From an archaeon (GTDB taxonomy: Archaea > Iainarchaeota > Iainarchaeia > Iainarchaeales > DTGL01), in assembly GCA_029258755.1 (NCBI GenBank), contig JAPDKC010000010.1, forward strand, positions 62,001 through 126,000: a stretch of 64,000 bases of DNA, read 5' to 3'. The notes beneath the pieces are model-generated. The model had not been told where the DNA came from, ran no database searches, and saw only the letters and a list, made by a program, of their open reading frames with translations. Positions 37,644-47,717 of this stretch are shown one piece after another. Position numbers and translations under genes: made by a program. Positions within the stretch are counted from its first letter, which is position 1. The number at the start of each line of letters is the position of its first letter.

Positions 37644-39681
37644 TGTTCCTCTCCTTAATCCTATTATTCCATTCTTCCTTCGTTTTGCAGTTTGGATTTA
37701 TACACATTTTAAACGAATATCGCTTGCCTTTTACTCTTATCATGGGCATACCACAATATTCACACTTTTCTTCAAGTGGCTCTATGGTTCCTTTCTGCGG
37801 AAGTGGATAAGTAACCTTGCACTTAGGATAATTTGTACAGCCCAAAAAACGTTTGCCTGCTTTGCTTTTACGTAAAACTAATGAACCATCGCAATTAGGA
37901 TCTGTGCAAGGGAACTGCTTCTTGTCTTCGAAAAGTGCCTTTCTTAGCTCTTGACCTATTGTTGCTCTATTTTTCAGTAAATCCTCCATAACCTCGCTGA
38001 GCATTCGCCTTGAATCATCAACAACGCTATCCTTTGTGCGCTTCCCTAATGCAATTTCATCCATTTCCTTTTCAAGGTTCGCTGTCATCTCTGGTTTAAG
38101 TATTATGCACTGGTGCTTTTCAAGAGAATCTATAACAGCAAAAGCAATTCTATTAGGAACTATGGATTTGTTTCCTTTTATATACCCCCTTGCATAAAGC
38201 TTCTGGATTATCTCATGCCTTGTTGACTTTGTCCCTAGGCCTAAATCTGCCATAGTTTTTATAAGAGAGCTCTGTGAATACCTTGCCGGTGGCTTCGTTT
38301 CTTTTTCGTGTATCTTCATATCCAAAAGCTTTATTGTTTCGCCTTCTTTTAGCTCAGGCAATATTATTTCTGATGCTTGACTATAAGGATAAACCTTCTT
38401 CCATCCAAGATTTAGGTAATGCTGGCCTCTTGCAATGAACGGCTCTTTGCCAACAAGAATCTCCGCTGACATTGTCTCAACTACAGCATCGCTGCTTAGC
38501 GTTGCTAAAAACCTCCTGCATATAAGCTCATAGATTTTTTCATGATTCTTGCTTAATTTTTCTTTCGGCACTGCAACAGGATGTATCGGCGGATGATCCT
38601 TAGTAGCTTTTCCTTTAGAAGGGATTAATTTTTCCTTTGCAAGAATTTCGGAAGCATCGCTAGCCAAAGGCCCATACTTAGTAAGCTTTTCCACTATCGC
38701 GCGCAAATTAATGGTTGCTGGATAGGCAGCATTATCTGTTCTAGGGTAGCTTATATAACCTAGATTGTAGAGCTCCTCAGCTATGCTCATTGCTCTCGCG
38801 GCTGAAAAGCCCAAAGAGGTGGCAGCCCTCAAAAAACTTGTTGTATTAAATGGTTCCGGCCTTTTTAATGTCTTTTTCTTTACTGTTATCTTTGCAACCT
38901 TGCCAAACGGTTGCCTGCTCTCAAGCACTGCTAAAGCTTTTTCTTTTTCCCAGAAGCGCCCTTGCTTATGTAAAGCCGAAAACTTTTGACCATTTTTTTC
39001 GAATATTGCTTCTACCTCCCAATATGGTTTTGGCTTGAATGCAAGTATTTCCTTTTCGCGATCCACAATTAAAGCAAGCGTTGGACTCTGCACACGGCCA
39101 GCGGACAAAAACTCCCTGCCAAGTTTTCTAGTAATTATAGAAAGGTACCTTGTAAGCACCGCGCCCCAAATAAGATCTATTTCCCTTCTAGCGTTTGCGG
39201 AATTAGCTAGATTGAAATCAAGCTCTGTGAGCGAACTAAATGCTTTCTCTATATCTTGCTTTGTTATTGCAGAAAAAACAGCCCTCTTTGCCTCTATTTT
39301 AGGATTTGCTTCCTGCAAGCATTCAAGCGCTTCTAAAGCAATGCTTTCACCTTCGCGATCGTAATCGGTTGCAAATATTGCAACATTGAATTTTTTTGCA
39401 TACTCCTTTAGAACAGCAATTATTCCCTTTTCCTTTTCCGCATATTCAACATCGCTATATATGAGCTCCTTTAAATCGGTGCCTATCCATGAAGAAAACC
39501 TTTTTGGAAAATCAACATCCTTTATATGACCCTTCAGAGGTATCACTACGTATTGCTCATTGTTTCTTTCAAAGCGATAGATAGGCACGCTATTTATTCG
39601 CTCTTCAGTAACCTTTCCTTCAGCAAGGAGTTCTGCTATGCGCTTAGCTGCTATGGGCTTTTCTGCAACAATAAGCTTCAT
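37624..39681 (-). CDS. topA: DNA topoisomerase I (type IA)
   Basis: MKLIVAEKPIAAKRIAELL, FATDYDREGESIALEAL, ISYPRTDNAAYP, C-terminal zinc fingers CTNYPKC/CEYCGMP. Confidence 0.96.
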   Translation of the reverse strand: MKLIVAEKPIAAKRIAELLAEGKVTEERINSVPIYRFERNNEQYVVIPLKGHIKDVDFPKRFSSWIGTDLKELIYSDVEYAEKEKGIIAVLKEYAKKFNVAIFATDYDREGESIALEALECLQEANPKIEAKRAVFSAITKQDIEKAFSSLTELDFNLANSANARREIDLIWGAVLTRYLSIITRKLGREFLSAGRVQSPTLALIVDREKEILAFKPKPYWEVEAIFEKNGQKFSALHKQGRFWEKEKALAVLESRQPFGKVAKITVKKKTLKRPEPFNTTSFLRAATSLGFSAARAMSIAEELYNLGYISYPRTDNAAYPATINLRAIVEKLTKYGPLASDASEILAKEKLIPSKGKATKDHPPIHPVAVPKEKLSKNHEKIYELICRRFLATLSSDAVVETMSAEILVGKEPFIARGQHYLNLGWKKVYPYSQASEIILPELKEGETIKLLDMKIHEKETKPPARYSQSSLIKTMADLGLGTKSTRHEIIQKLYARGYIKGNKSIVPNRIAFAVIDSLEKHQCIILKPEMTANLEKEMDEIALGKRTKDSVVDDSRRMLSEVMEDLLKNRATIGQELRKALFEDKKQFPCTDPNCDGSLVLRKSKAGKRFLGCTNYPKCKVTYPLPQKGTIEPLEEKCEYCGMPMIRVKGKRYSFKMCINPNCKTKEEWNNRIKERNNAKQQE

Positions 39682-39747
39682 AGCAACCCTCTAAAAAACC
39701 TTTTTTGGAAGAAAAAGAATAAAAAGTAGCTTGCATCTTATTAGGAT

Positions 39748-40944
39748 ATGCTTTCTCCGCCTGTAGAGAGTTTCAGCATACTTAGCATTCTGACGCAAAT
39801 AGCAATAATTCTCTTTGTAGGCCTAGCGCTAAAGCTTTTGTGTGATAAAACCGGCTTGCCATTTATTGTTTTGCTTATTTTAAGCGGCACTGCGCTTGCT
39901 AGCATTTCTCTGCTTAAAATCGAATTTTTAGGGATAATTCCAGATACGCTGAGAATGCTAGCGCTAATAATAGTTGTGTTCGCTAACGGATTTTACTTAA
40001 AGGTAGAAACAATCATGAAACAGCGCAGCGTTGTTGTTGCGCTTGCAACATTAGGTGTTTTGCTCACGGCATCTATTGTTGCTTTTATATCGCATGTATT
40101 GCTCGGTTTAGCTATCTTGCCAGCGCTTTTTATGGGAGCAATATTAAGTGGCACGGATCCTGCTGTTGTAGCAAATCTGCTTAAAAAAATGCCACAAAAG
40201 CTGCAAACGATACTGAATGTAGAATCTATAATGAATCAGCCGCTCACAATAATACTTCCTACAATTATTTTTGATTTTGCCGTCGCAAAAGCACCGGAGA
40301 TTTTAGCATTGCCTATTTATCTTGGAAAACTTATAGTGCTTGTTGTTGGTGGCTTTATCGCTGGCCTGCTTGGTTTCTTCGTAGGGCAAAAGATACTTAA
40401 GCTTGCTGGAGCAGAGCTTGAGGAGCTTGCTGGCTTAGCCCTTGCTTTAGGCGTCTTTGTTCTCGCTGAAAATATGGGTGGCTCAGGCATACTGGCTGTT
40501 GGCATAACAAGCATCTTGCTTAATTCATCAAAAACCATAACCAAAGAGACGTTCTCGGAATTCAATAGAGAGCTTGCGTTATTATTTACCATATTTGTTT
40601 TTGTGATGTTTGGAATGCAGTTCCCAATACAATTGCTTAGCATGCTTGAGATAACCAGATTCGATGTTATAGTGGTTATCTTTTCAGTTGTAACGGCCAG
40701 ATTATTTACGGTACTTGTAATAGGATACAAAACAGGTCTTTCTATAAGCGAAAGATTCAAGCTTGGGCTTATAGCGCCAAAAGGAATTGCACCAGCTGCA
40801 TTAGCACCTTTAGCACTAACAATGGCTCATGCATCTGAATTTGTGAGTATGGAAGCTGCATTTATTATAATGAAAATTGTTTACTTAACCATTATAGTTA
40901 GTGCCTTGTTAAGCATTATTGTAGCAAGCGTTAGCAAGGATTAG
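39748..40944 (+). CDS. CPA-type Na+/H+ antiporter
   Basis: Multi-TM; ALFMGAILSGTDPAVVANLLKKMPQKLQTILNVESIMNQPLTIILPTIIFDFA. Confidence 0.9.
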   Translation: MLSPPVESFSILSILTQIAIILFVGLALKLLCDKTGLPFIVLLILSGTALASISLLKIEFLGIIPDTLRMLALIIVVFANGFYLKVETIMKQRSVVVALATLGVLLTASIVAFISHVLLGLAILPALFMGAILSGTDPAVVANLLKKMPQKLQTILNVESIMNQPLTIILPTIIFDFAVAKAPEILALPIYLGKLIVLVVGGFIAGLLGFFVGQKILKLAGAELEELAGLALALGVFVLAENMGGSGILAVGITSILLNSSKTITKETFSEFNRELALLFTIFVFVMFGMQFPIQLLSMLEITRFDVIVVIFSVVTARLFTVLVIGYKTGLSISERFKLGLIAPKGIAPAALAPLALTMAHASEFVSMEAAFIIMKIVYLTIIVSALLSIIVASVSKD

Positions 40945-41414
40945 AATCTCTTCTGTAGCACGCTTGCTGGCAGGGTATCTCTTTTCTGAATCTTTTCAAG
41001 TACCATTAGCGTCTTTATGTCAAGAATACCGTCTAAGGATCCTAAGCGGGTAATAAATTCCTTTATGGCCTTCATATCTGGGAGGACTGCTTTAACAAGG
41101 AGATTGTATTCGCCAAGCACTTGATACACTTCCATTACGTGTTCAAAGCTTTCTATGCGCTTCAATAGGTCCTTTGTCTTTGAAAGGTCCGACCTTATCT
41201 GAATAAAAATAGGTTTTTCAAAGCCGAGTACATCATAGTTGATCTCTGCCTTTATGCCTGCAAGCACGCCCTTTCTTTTAAGCGATTCTACGCGTTTCTT
41301 TATGGCAACATCCGTTAGCTGGGTTTCTTCGGCAATTGCTCTGTAACTTATTCTGCCATCCTCCATAAGCTTTTTTAGAATATGAAAATCTATCCTGTCA
41401 AGTACAGCAAACAT
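40941..41414 (-). CDS. Lrp/AsnC family transcriptional regulator
   Basis: LDRIDFHILKKLMEDGRISYRAIAEETQLTDVAIKKRVESLKRKGVLAGIKAEINYDVLGF + RAM domain. Confidence 0.93.
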   Translation of the reverse strand: MFAVLDRIDFHILKKLMEDGRISYRAIAEETQLTDVAIKKRVESLKRKGVLAGIKAEINYDVLGFEKPIFIQIRSDLSKTKDLLKRIESFEHVMEVYQVLGEYNLLVKAVLPDMKAIKEFITRLGSLDGILDIKTLMVLEKIQKRDTLPASVLQKRF

Positions 41415-41508
41415 TCCAAAGCCCCCGACTTTATAAATTAGAACTAAAAATTAATAAAAAGTTTGCTTTCTTAAAAGCATATTCTAAATAGGTTTTGTTC
41501 CGCAACGT

Positions 41509-42246
41509 TTAGCCCAAAAGCTCGCTTTTCTTTATCAAATGGTACTTTAGCATATAAAGATAGGTTTTAAGCACTTCCATGAATGGCACAACGAAAACAA
41601 GCGCAAATATAAGCGTAATAAACTCCGCAAACAAAAATTCTAAAACAAGCCTATCTAAAAGGAATTCAAACAAAGCAAGCAGCAAAAGCAATGCTGAGCC
41701 AACAAAAAGTGCCGTTAAAGATTCCTTAGGATATCTTTTTACAAAATGAATGCTCTCAACTATTGCACCTCTTAAATTCCTTTCATCAACAACAAGCGCT
41801 TGCGGCACAAACATAAGCAAAAAGCTTATCAAGAAAACAAGGAAATAAATTAGCAAAGCGGTTAAAGGAGTAAGCGTTGTTGCAAACAAGAGAGCTAAAT
41901 AAAAAACAACAAGCATAAGCGAATAAAAAGCAAACAAACGCGAGGAAAACTTGCTTATCATTTCATCTAAGTAGAATTCAACCTTGACAGAACTAAGGTC
42001 ACGCCTAATACTAAAAACAATCAAACTTATGAAGAAGGAAAAAATTGCTAAATAAATTATAGCTAAAAGGATAAGCACTGGAAGGTACTTAAAGATTCTT
42101 AGCTCAATAAATATCGTGCCAGAGGAAACAAAAATACCAGCATTTAGAAAAGGAAGCACAAATACTGGAACAAACGCTAACAAAAGCGCGAATAGCAAGG
42201 CAACTTTTATGTTTGCAACGTATTTTTCAAATACCTTTGCTAGCAT
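41509..42246 (-). CDS. Uncharacterised multi-TM membrane protein
   Basis: About six hydrophobic segments; PQALVVDERNLRGAIVESIHFVKRYPKESL resembles archaeal DUF-type membrane proteins. Confidence 0.6.
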   Translation of the reverse strand: MLAKVFEKYVANIKVALLFALLLAFVPVFVLPFLNAGIFVSSGTIFIELRIFKYLPVLILLAIIYLAIFSFFISLIVFSIRRDLSSVKVEFYLDEMISKFSSRLFAFYSLMLVVFYLALLFATTLTPLTALLIYFLVFLISFLLMFVPQALVVDERNLRGAIVESIHFVKRYPKESLTALFVGSALLLLLALFEFLLDRLVLEFLFAEFITLIFALVFVVPFMEVLKTYLYMLKYHLIKKSELLG

Positions 42247-42292
42247 AGCATCAATAGATTTTCTGGTAGAAAATGAATAAAAAAGAATTGCG

Positions 42293-43537
42293 CTAGCTTA
42301 CGAGCTTGCCTATAAGGTGTGTTGGCTTAGCGTCGATTATTTCCACTTCCACAAATCTGCAAAAAGCATTCTCTTCAATAACAACCGGTTTATAAGCATT
42401 TGTTCTTGCAACAAAATTGCCTTTAATTCCGCATTCTGAAACAAGAGCCGTTAAGCGCTTCCCTATAAATCTCTTGTTGTTTTCAAGGGCTATTTTTCTC
42501 ACAAGTTCTGAAAGCTTTTTGCTTCTTGCTTTTACCTCTCGCGTATCAAGCTGCTTCATAGTTGCAGCTAAAGAGCCTGGTCTTACACCAAATCGCGATA
42601 CATTTACTACATCCGGTTTTATTTTTTGTACTAGCTCTAATGTTTTCATAAAATCTTCCTGTGTTTCTGAAGGAAAGCCAACAATAATATCGGTAGCGAT
42701 AGTAGCATCTTTGAACCTCTCGCGTATGCTTGCTACCATTTCCACAAAATCGCTCACAGCATAACCTCTTTTCATGCTTTTTAGTACCTCATCAGAGCCG
42801 CTCTGCACAGGCAGATGGAAAAATTTATAGGCACGTTCATCTTCCATAACATCTAGCAGTTCTGGGAAGAAGCGCTTAACATGCTGTGGATTCATCATGC
42901 CTACGCGTACACGATAATTGCCTTTATTCTCAAGCAATACTTGCAGCAGTTCAGCTAGATTTGTTTTCAGATCAAATCCATAGCAAGCGGTATCTGTAGC
43001 GGTAAGCCAAATCTCTTTAGCTTCCTTTAACGCTCTCTTGAAAGCTGAATTTATTTCCTCAATGCTGTAACTTTTAAGCGTGCCTCTTGCGAGCCAAACG
43101 CAGCAATAGGCACATCTGTTTAGGCATCCTCTTGCTATAGGTATTATCGCTATACATTTGTTGTAAGGTAGCGCTTTGGCCTCTGGTGAATAACTAAGCT
43201 TTAAATTAAAGAATTCTGCTATTTCGCTAGCATCTGTGCCGAACAGCAACGCTTGCGGAAAAAGCTTTTGCAACATCTTCTTCCTTATCTCAACCAAGCA
43301 GCCGATAATAACAAGCTTAAAGTTATGAACTTTTGCTAATTCGCTAAGCTTTCTCAGCCTAGCGATTATTTTGTGCTCTGTTGGCGATTTGACAGCACAT
43401 GTGTTAACTATGCAATAATCAGATTCTTCAGGCTTATCAACAAGCTTGTAGTTAGCACTTGCAAACGCATATCTAAGCTTTTCTGTGTCGCCCTTATTCA
43501 AAGAACAGCCGTACCACTCTATGTATACCTTAGCCAC
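42293..43537 (-). CDS. Radical SAM methylthiotransferase (MiaB/e-MtaB type)
   Basis: VYIEWYGCSLNKGDTEKLRYAF, VNTCAVKSPTEHK, IPIARGCLNRCAYCCVWLARG, TRAM-like C-terminus. Confidence 0.93.
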   Translation of the reverse strand: MAKVYIEWYGCSLNKGDTEKLRYAFASANYKLVDKPEESDYCIVNTCAVKSPTEHKIIARLRKLSELAKVHNFKLVIIGCLVEIRKKMLQKLFPQALLFGTDASEIAEFFNLKLSYSPEAKALPYNKCIAIIPIARGCLNRCAYCCVWLARGTLKSYSIEEINSAFKRALKEAKEIWLTATDTACYGFDLKTNLAELLQVLLENKGNYRVRVGMMNPQHVKRFFPELLDVMEDERAYKFFHLPVQSGSDEVLKSMKRGYAVSDFVEMVASIRERFKDATIATDIIVGFPSETQEDFMKTLELVQKIKPDVVNVSRFGVRPGSLAATMKQLDTREVKARSKKLSELVRKIALENNKRFIGKRLTALVSECGIKGNFVARTNAYKPVVIEENAFCRFVEVEIIDAKPTHLIGKLVS

Positions 43538-43570
43538 CTAAGAACACCTATAAGGAAAATAAAAATAGCT

Positions 43571-45310
43571 TTACTTTATGCTAAGCTCCAAAGCCCTGCT
43601 TTCGATTTCCTCCTTTATAAGAGAGAGGAATTCTTCAAGCTTTACACTCTTTTTGATAACTCCCTTCCTTGTCCTTACAGTAACGCTGCCTTCTTTTTGC
43701 TCATTGTCACCTATAACAAGCATATAAGGAATTTTCTCAAGCTGTGCCTCTCTTATCTTCTTTGGCAATGTTTCTTTTCTACTATCCAGCTCTGCCCTAA
43801 TATCACTTTCCCTAAGTTTTTCAAGTACAGCTTTTGCGTACTCTAAATTCCTATCCGTTATTGGCATTACCCTTACTTGCACAGGACTTAACCAAGTGGG
43901 AAACATGCCACCGTAATGCTCAATAAGCACGCCCATAAAACGTTCTATTGAGCCCAATATTGCTCTGTGAATCATAACTGGTCTGTGCTTTTTATCATCA
44001 GGGCCTATGTAGTATAAATCAAACTTTTCTGGCATTGAGAAATCAACTTGGATTGTTGCACATTGCCATTCTCTTTCTAATGCGTCCTTTATATGGAAAT
44101 CTATCTTCGGACCGTAGAAAGCTCCTTCACCCTCATTTATTTTATAGTCGATTTTTAGCTCTTTCAAAGCGCTTTCCAAAGCATTAGTTGCATGCTCCCA
44201 TTGCTCATCCGTGCCCATTGAATCCTCAGGTCTTGTGCTTAGCTCCATCGAATAGTCCTCAAAGCCGAACGTTTTGTATATTTTGTCCGTTAGCTTAATT
44301 ATTTTTATTATCTCATCTTTTAGCTGTTCTTCTGTGCAGAATATGTGAGCATCATCTTGCGTAAACTTTCGCACTCTAATTAAGCCATATAAAACACCGC
44401 TCCTCTCAAGTCTATGCACTATACCAAACTCTGCTATCTTTATAGGAAGCTCCTTATAGGAATGTCTTTTTTCTTTATAGATTAAGATATGTCCTGGACA
44501 ATTCATCGGCTTTACCGCAAGCATCCTATCATCAGCTTGGGTAAAATACATATTCTGCCTATAGTGATCCCAATGGCCTGATCTTACCCAAAGCTCTTTG
44601 CTCATTATAATAGGGGTTCTCACAAACTTGTAGCCCTCAGCTATGTGTAACTTCTTCAGGAATTTTATCATCTCATCCCATATAATCGCGCCCTTAGGCA
44701 AAAAGAAGGGAAAGCCCGGTGCTTCCTCATGAATTGAAAATATGCCAAGTTGTTTGCCAAGCTTAATATGATTCCTTTCGCCAAGTTCTTCGAGCTTTTT
44801 AAGATAAGCATCTAACTCTTGCTTGCTTGGGAAAGCTATCCCATAGATACGCTGAAGCATCGGGTTTTTCTCGCTGCCACGCCAGTAAGCACCCGCTGTG
44901 CGAATAAGCTTGAAAGCTTTTATCTCACCAGTGTTGTCTACATGCGGTCCCCTGCACAAATCTATAAAGTTGCCGTTCTGGTAGATTGTTATAGGCCCTT
45001 TTATCTCACGCAAAAGCTCCAATTTGTAAGGTTCATCTTTGAAAAGCTTTTCTGCTTCCTCTCTGCTTATCTCCTTCCTTATGAAACGTTCTTTCCTATC
45101 TATAATCTCTTGCATCTTCTTTTCTATGCGCTCCAGATCTTGCTGCGTAAAGGGCTCTTTTACATCAAAATCGTAGTAGAAGCCCTCCTTTATAGGCGGC
45201 CCTATACCTAGCTTTGCATCAGGCCAGAGCTCCTTAACAGCGCTAGCCAATACATGCGATGCTGAATGCCAAAGCTTCTTATAGTATTCCTTTTTTTCTT
45301 CAGGAATCAT
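43571..45310 (-). CDS. thrS: Threonyl-tRNA synthetase, bacterial-type editing domain, no TGS
   Basis: LWHSASHVLASAVKELWPDAKLGIGPPIKEGFYYDFD, FIDLCRGPHVDNTGEI, MNCPGHILIYK, FTQDDAHIFC. ATG at 45310. Confidence 0.95.
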   Translation of the reverse strand: MIPEEKKEYYKKLWHSASHVLASAVKELWPDAKLGIGPPIKEGFYYDFDVKEPFTQQDLERIEKKMQEIIDRKERFIRKEISREEAEKLFKDEPYKLELLREIKGPITIYQNGNFIDLCRGPHVDNTGEIKAFKLIRTAGAYWRGSEKNPMLQRIYGIAFPSKQELDAYLKKLEELGERNHIKLGKQLGIFSIHEEAPGFPFFLPKGAIIWDEMIKFLKKLHIAEGYKFVRTPIIMSKELWVRSGHWDHYRQNMYFTQADDRMLAVKPMNCPGHILIYKEKRHSYKELPIKIAEFGIVHRLERSGVLYGLIRVRKFTQDDAHIFCTEEQLKDEIIKIIKLTDKIYKTFGFEDYSMELSTRPEDSMGTDEQWEHATNALESALKELKIDYKINEGEGAFYGPKIDFHIKDALEREWQCATIQVDFSMPEKFDLYYIGPDDKKHRPVMIHRAILGSIERFMGVLIEHYGGMFPTWLSPVQVRVMPITDRNLEYAKAVLEKLRESDIRAELDSRKETLPKKIREAQLEKIPYMLVIGDNEQKEGSVTVRTRKGVIKKSVKLEEFLSLIKEEIESRALELSIK

Positions 45311-45331
45311 GCATATCACTGGACAAATTTT

Positions 45332-45348
45332 AACTATTTTTATTCTGT
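45332..45348. repeat. 17-bp direct repeat copy 1 (AACTATTTTTATTCTGT)
   Basis: Exact match to 45406-45422. Confidence 0.9.
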
Positions 45349-45405
45349 CCAGAAAAGTTTTAATATTAGCACCTTTTGGGCTTTAAAAGCGGAATATTGC
45401 CATAA

Positions 45406-45422
45406 AACTATTTTTATTCTGT
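45406..45422. repeat. 17-bp direct repeat copy 2 (AACTATTTTTATTCTGT)
   Basis: Exact match to 45332-45348. Confidence 0.9.
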
Positions 45423-45442
45423 TTTTGGGAAAAAATTTAATT

Positions 45443-46684
45443 ATGATAGATGCAAAGCTTTGCGTCCGCTGTAAGGGCAAGTTGCTTTGCGGTTTAAGCT
45501 ATTGCCCAATCCTGCGCAAATACGAGAACCAGCTAAGGATTGTTAAGAAAGTAAGCGCTTCATTCTTTGGGATATCGCCTCCTGGGCTTTTTGTTTCTTG
45601 GCACAACTATCCTAAAGTAACTGTTGCTCCTCTTAGCACATCTGAAAGGGTAAGCAATGCTAAGCTTTTAGATATGCCAGAGCTTTGGTATGGCATGCCA
45701 GAGCACAAAATAATAGAGTTCAGAAGCTCGCTCCTTATGAGTGGAAAAAAGTTTGATGCAAGCGATGCAAGCAATCCAAGCTATGATCTGCTAACTATTC
45801 AGGAGCTTGCTATGAGCTTTTCCCAGGTTGATGTTGAGGTAGAGCTGCTCAAAAAACCTAAGCTAAAGCTTTCCTTCAGCGATTTTGTTGGCCCTCTTGG
45901 TCCAAAAGCACCACTAAAAAATATTGAGCTTGAAAGCAATCCTAAAGTGCCCAGAAAGGTGGATTATATTGTAAGCGATACAGATGTTAAAGCAAACACA
46001 GCAATGCTTGAGCTTTATCAAGCAGGCTTTCCTGTTTCTTTCATCCATAAGCTCCTTAGCGCCGGCACTTTAGGCATAGAAAGGAATAGAAAGCTTGTGC
46101 CTACACGATGGGCTATTACAGCAGTAGATGCAAATATAAGCAAGGAGCTTATAGAGGAAAGGATAAAAGCAAATGAAACGATAGATAAGTTTGAGCTTTA
46201 TCATTCGAAATACCTTGAGAATGATTTTTGGATTGTGCTTATTCCAAGCGTTTGGGCTTTCGAGCAATTAGAATGCTGGCTACCTGGAAGCATCTGGACA
46301 AAGAAAGAAAAGCGCTATCATATAATACAAAATGCTGAATTTTTGCATGGAAGGAATGATTATGCAGTTATAGAAGATGGTGCCTACTTTGCTGCAAGGC
46401 TTGCTGTTGCCGAGCATTTGGTAAAAAGAAGGAAGCAAGCAGCATGCATATTCTTCCGCGAGATATGGCCTGGTTATGCTGTACCTTTAGGTGTATGGCA
46501 GGTAAGAGAAAACGTTAGGCATGCCTTAAAGAATAAGCCAATCTGTTTTGAAACGCTTAGTGAAACACTAAACTTCCTTAAAAAGAAGCTTGCCGTACCT
46601 ATAGAAGAATATGTGAAAAAATCTAAGCTTATAGATTGGCTAAAACATCAGAAAAAGCTTAGCGAGTTTAACCAAAGCGCATAA
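45443..46684 (+). CDS. nreA: NreA-like archaeal DNA repair protein
   Basis: MIDAKLCVRCKGKLLCGLSYCPILRKYENQ ... ISPPGLFVSWHNYPKVTVAPL ... VDYIVSDTDVKANTAMLELYQAGFPVSFIHKLLSAGTLGIERNRKLVPTRWAITAVD. Start set at ATG 45443. Confidence 0.88.
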   Translation: MIDAKLCVRCKGKLLCGLSYCPILRKYENQLRIVKKVSASFFGISPPGLFVSWHNYPKVTVAPLSTSERVSNAKLLDMPELWYGMPEHKIIEFRSSLLMSGKKFDASDASNPSYDLLTIQELAMSFSQVDVEVELLKKPKLKLSFSDFVGPLGPKAPLKNIELESNPKVPRKVDYIVSDTDVKANTAMLELYQAGFPVSFIHKLLSAGTLGIERNRKLVPTRWAITAVDANISKELIEERIKANETIDKFELYHSKYLENDFWIVLIPSVWAFEQLECWLPGSIWTKKEKRYHIIQNAEFLHGRNDYAVIEDGAYFAARLAVAEHLVKRRKQAACIFFREIWPGYAVPLGVWQVRENVRHALKNKPICFETLSETLNFLKKKLAVPIEEYVKKSKLIDWLKHQKKLSEFNQSA

Positions 46685-47630
46685 GTTGTGCTAACAAAGC
46701 TTCAAGCTGTATTCTTTCGTTAGCTCCTTCGACCAAGCGGAAATTATAGTCAGCGATTATATCTACAAGCTCTACCTTTTGCTTTGTTGGCAGGATTTTT
46801 TCATCCATGTTTATTACTTCACGATAAAGCTGAACTATAACATCCTCGCCGCTCATACCGTAATCATACATAAGCTTTGTGAGAAGCTCGCGGGCTTCAT
46901 TGAATTTTTTGTTTAGAGCAAGCTCTATCATGCGCTTTATTTCCTCAGGCCTGGCTCTGCTTGAGACACTATAAACAACCTCTTCAGTTATTTCTTTACC
47001 AAGGAATGCGGAACCTTGCAAGATATTGATTGCTTTTCTCATGTCCCCCTCGCAGGCATAAACTATAGCATCCAATGCTTTCTTATCTATCTTGAGACCT
47101 TCTTGCTTAGCGATTTCGCTAAGCTTGCTTTTTATCTCTTCTTCCGTAAGTGGAGTGAAGCGGAATATAACACATCTTGACTGAATCGGCTCGATAATTC
47201 TTGATGAATAGTTGCATGAAAGTATGAAGCGTGCTGTCCTTGTATATTTCTCCATCGTTCTGCGCAATGCTTGCTGAGCATCTGCTGTTAATGCATCTGC
47301 CTCATCCAAAAAGATTATTTTAAAATCGGCATTAAACGCTAGCGTCCTTGCAAAATCTTTTATTGTATTTCTCACAACATCTATGCCGCGCTCATCGCTA
47401 GCGTTTAGCTCCAAAAAGTTTTGAGAAAAGCCTTCTTCACCGAAAAGTTCCTTAGCTAAGGCAATCGCGCAGCTTGTCTTTCCTACGCCAGCCGGGCCAG
47501 CAAAGAGCATATTCGGCACATTTCTACTTTTAACATAGCTTTTGAGTCTTGCAACTATGTGCTTCTGGCCAACAACCTCTGCAAGCTTCCTTGGCCTATA
47601 TTTTTCAACCCAAGGCAGATCTATTTGCAT
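46668..47630 (-). CDS. rfcS: Replication factor C small subunit
   Basis: LPWVEKYRPRKLAEVVGQKHIVARLKSYV, NMLFAGPAGVGKTSCAIALAKELFG, IIFLDEADALTADAQQALRRTME. Confidence 0.97.
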   Translation of the reverse strand: MQIDLPWVEKYRPRKLAEVVGQKHIVARLKSYVKSRNVPNMLFAGPAGVGKTSCAIALAKELFGEEGFSQNFLELNASDERGIDVVRNTIKDFARTLAFNADFKIIFLDEADALTADAQQALRRTMEKYTRTARFILSCNYSSRIIEPIQSRCVIFRFTPLTEEEIKSKLSEIAKQEGLKIDKKALDAIVYACEGDMRKAINILQGSAFLGKEITEEVVYSVSSRARPEEIKRMIELALNKKFNEARELLTKLMYDYGMSGEDVIVQLYREVINMDEKILPTKQKVELVDIIADYNFRLVEGANERIQLEALLAQLMRFG

Positions 47631-47717
47631 GAAGACACCTTTTAAATTAATGCTTGGTAATTTTAATAAACTCTTTGCAGGTAAAAATTGTTTTAAAATG
47701 TTGTATCCAAATTTTTT

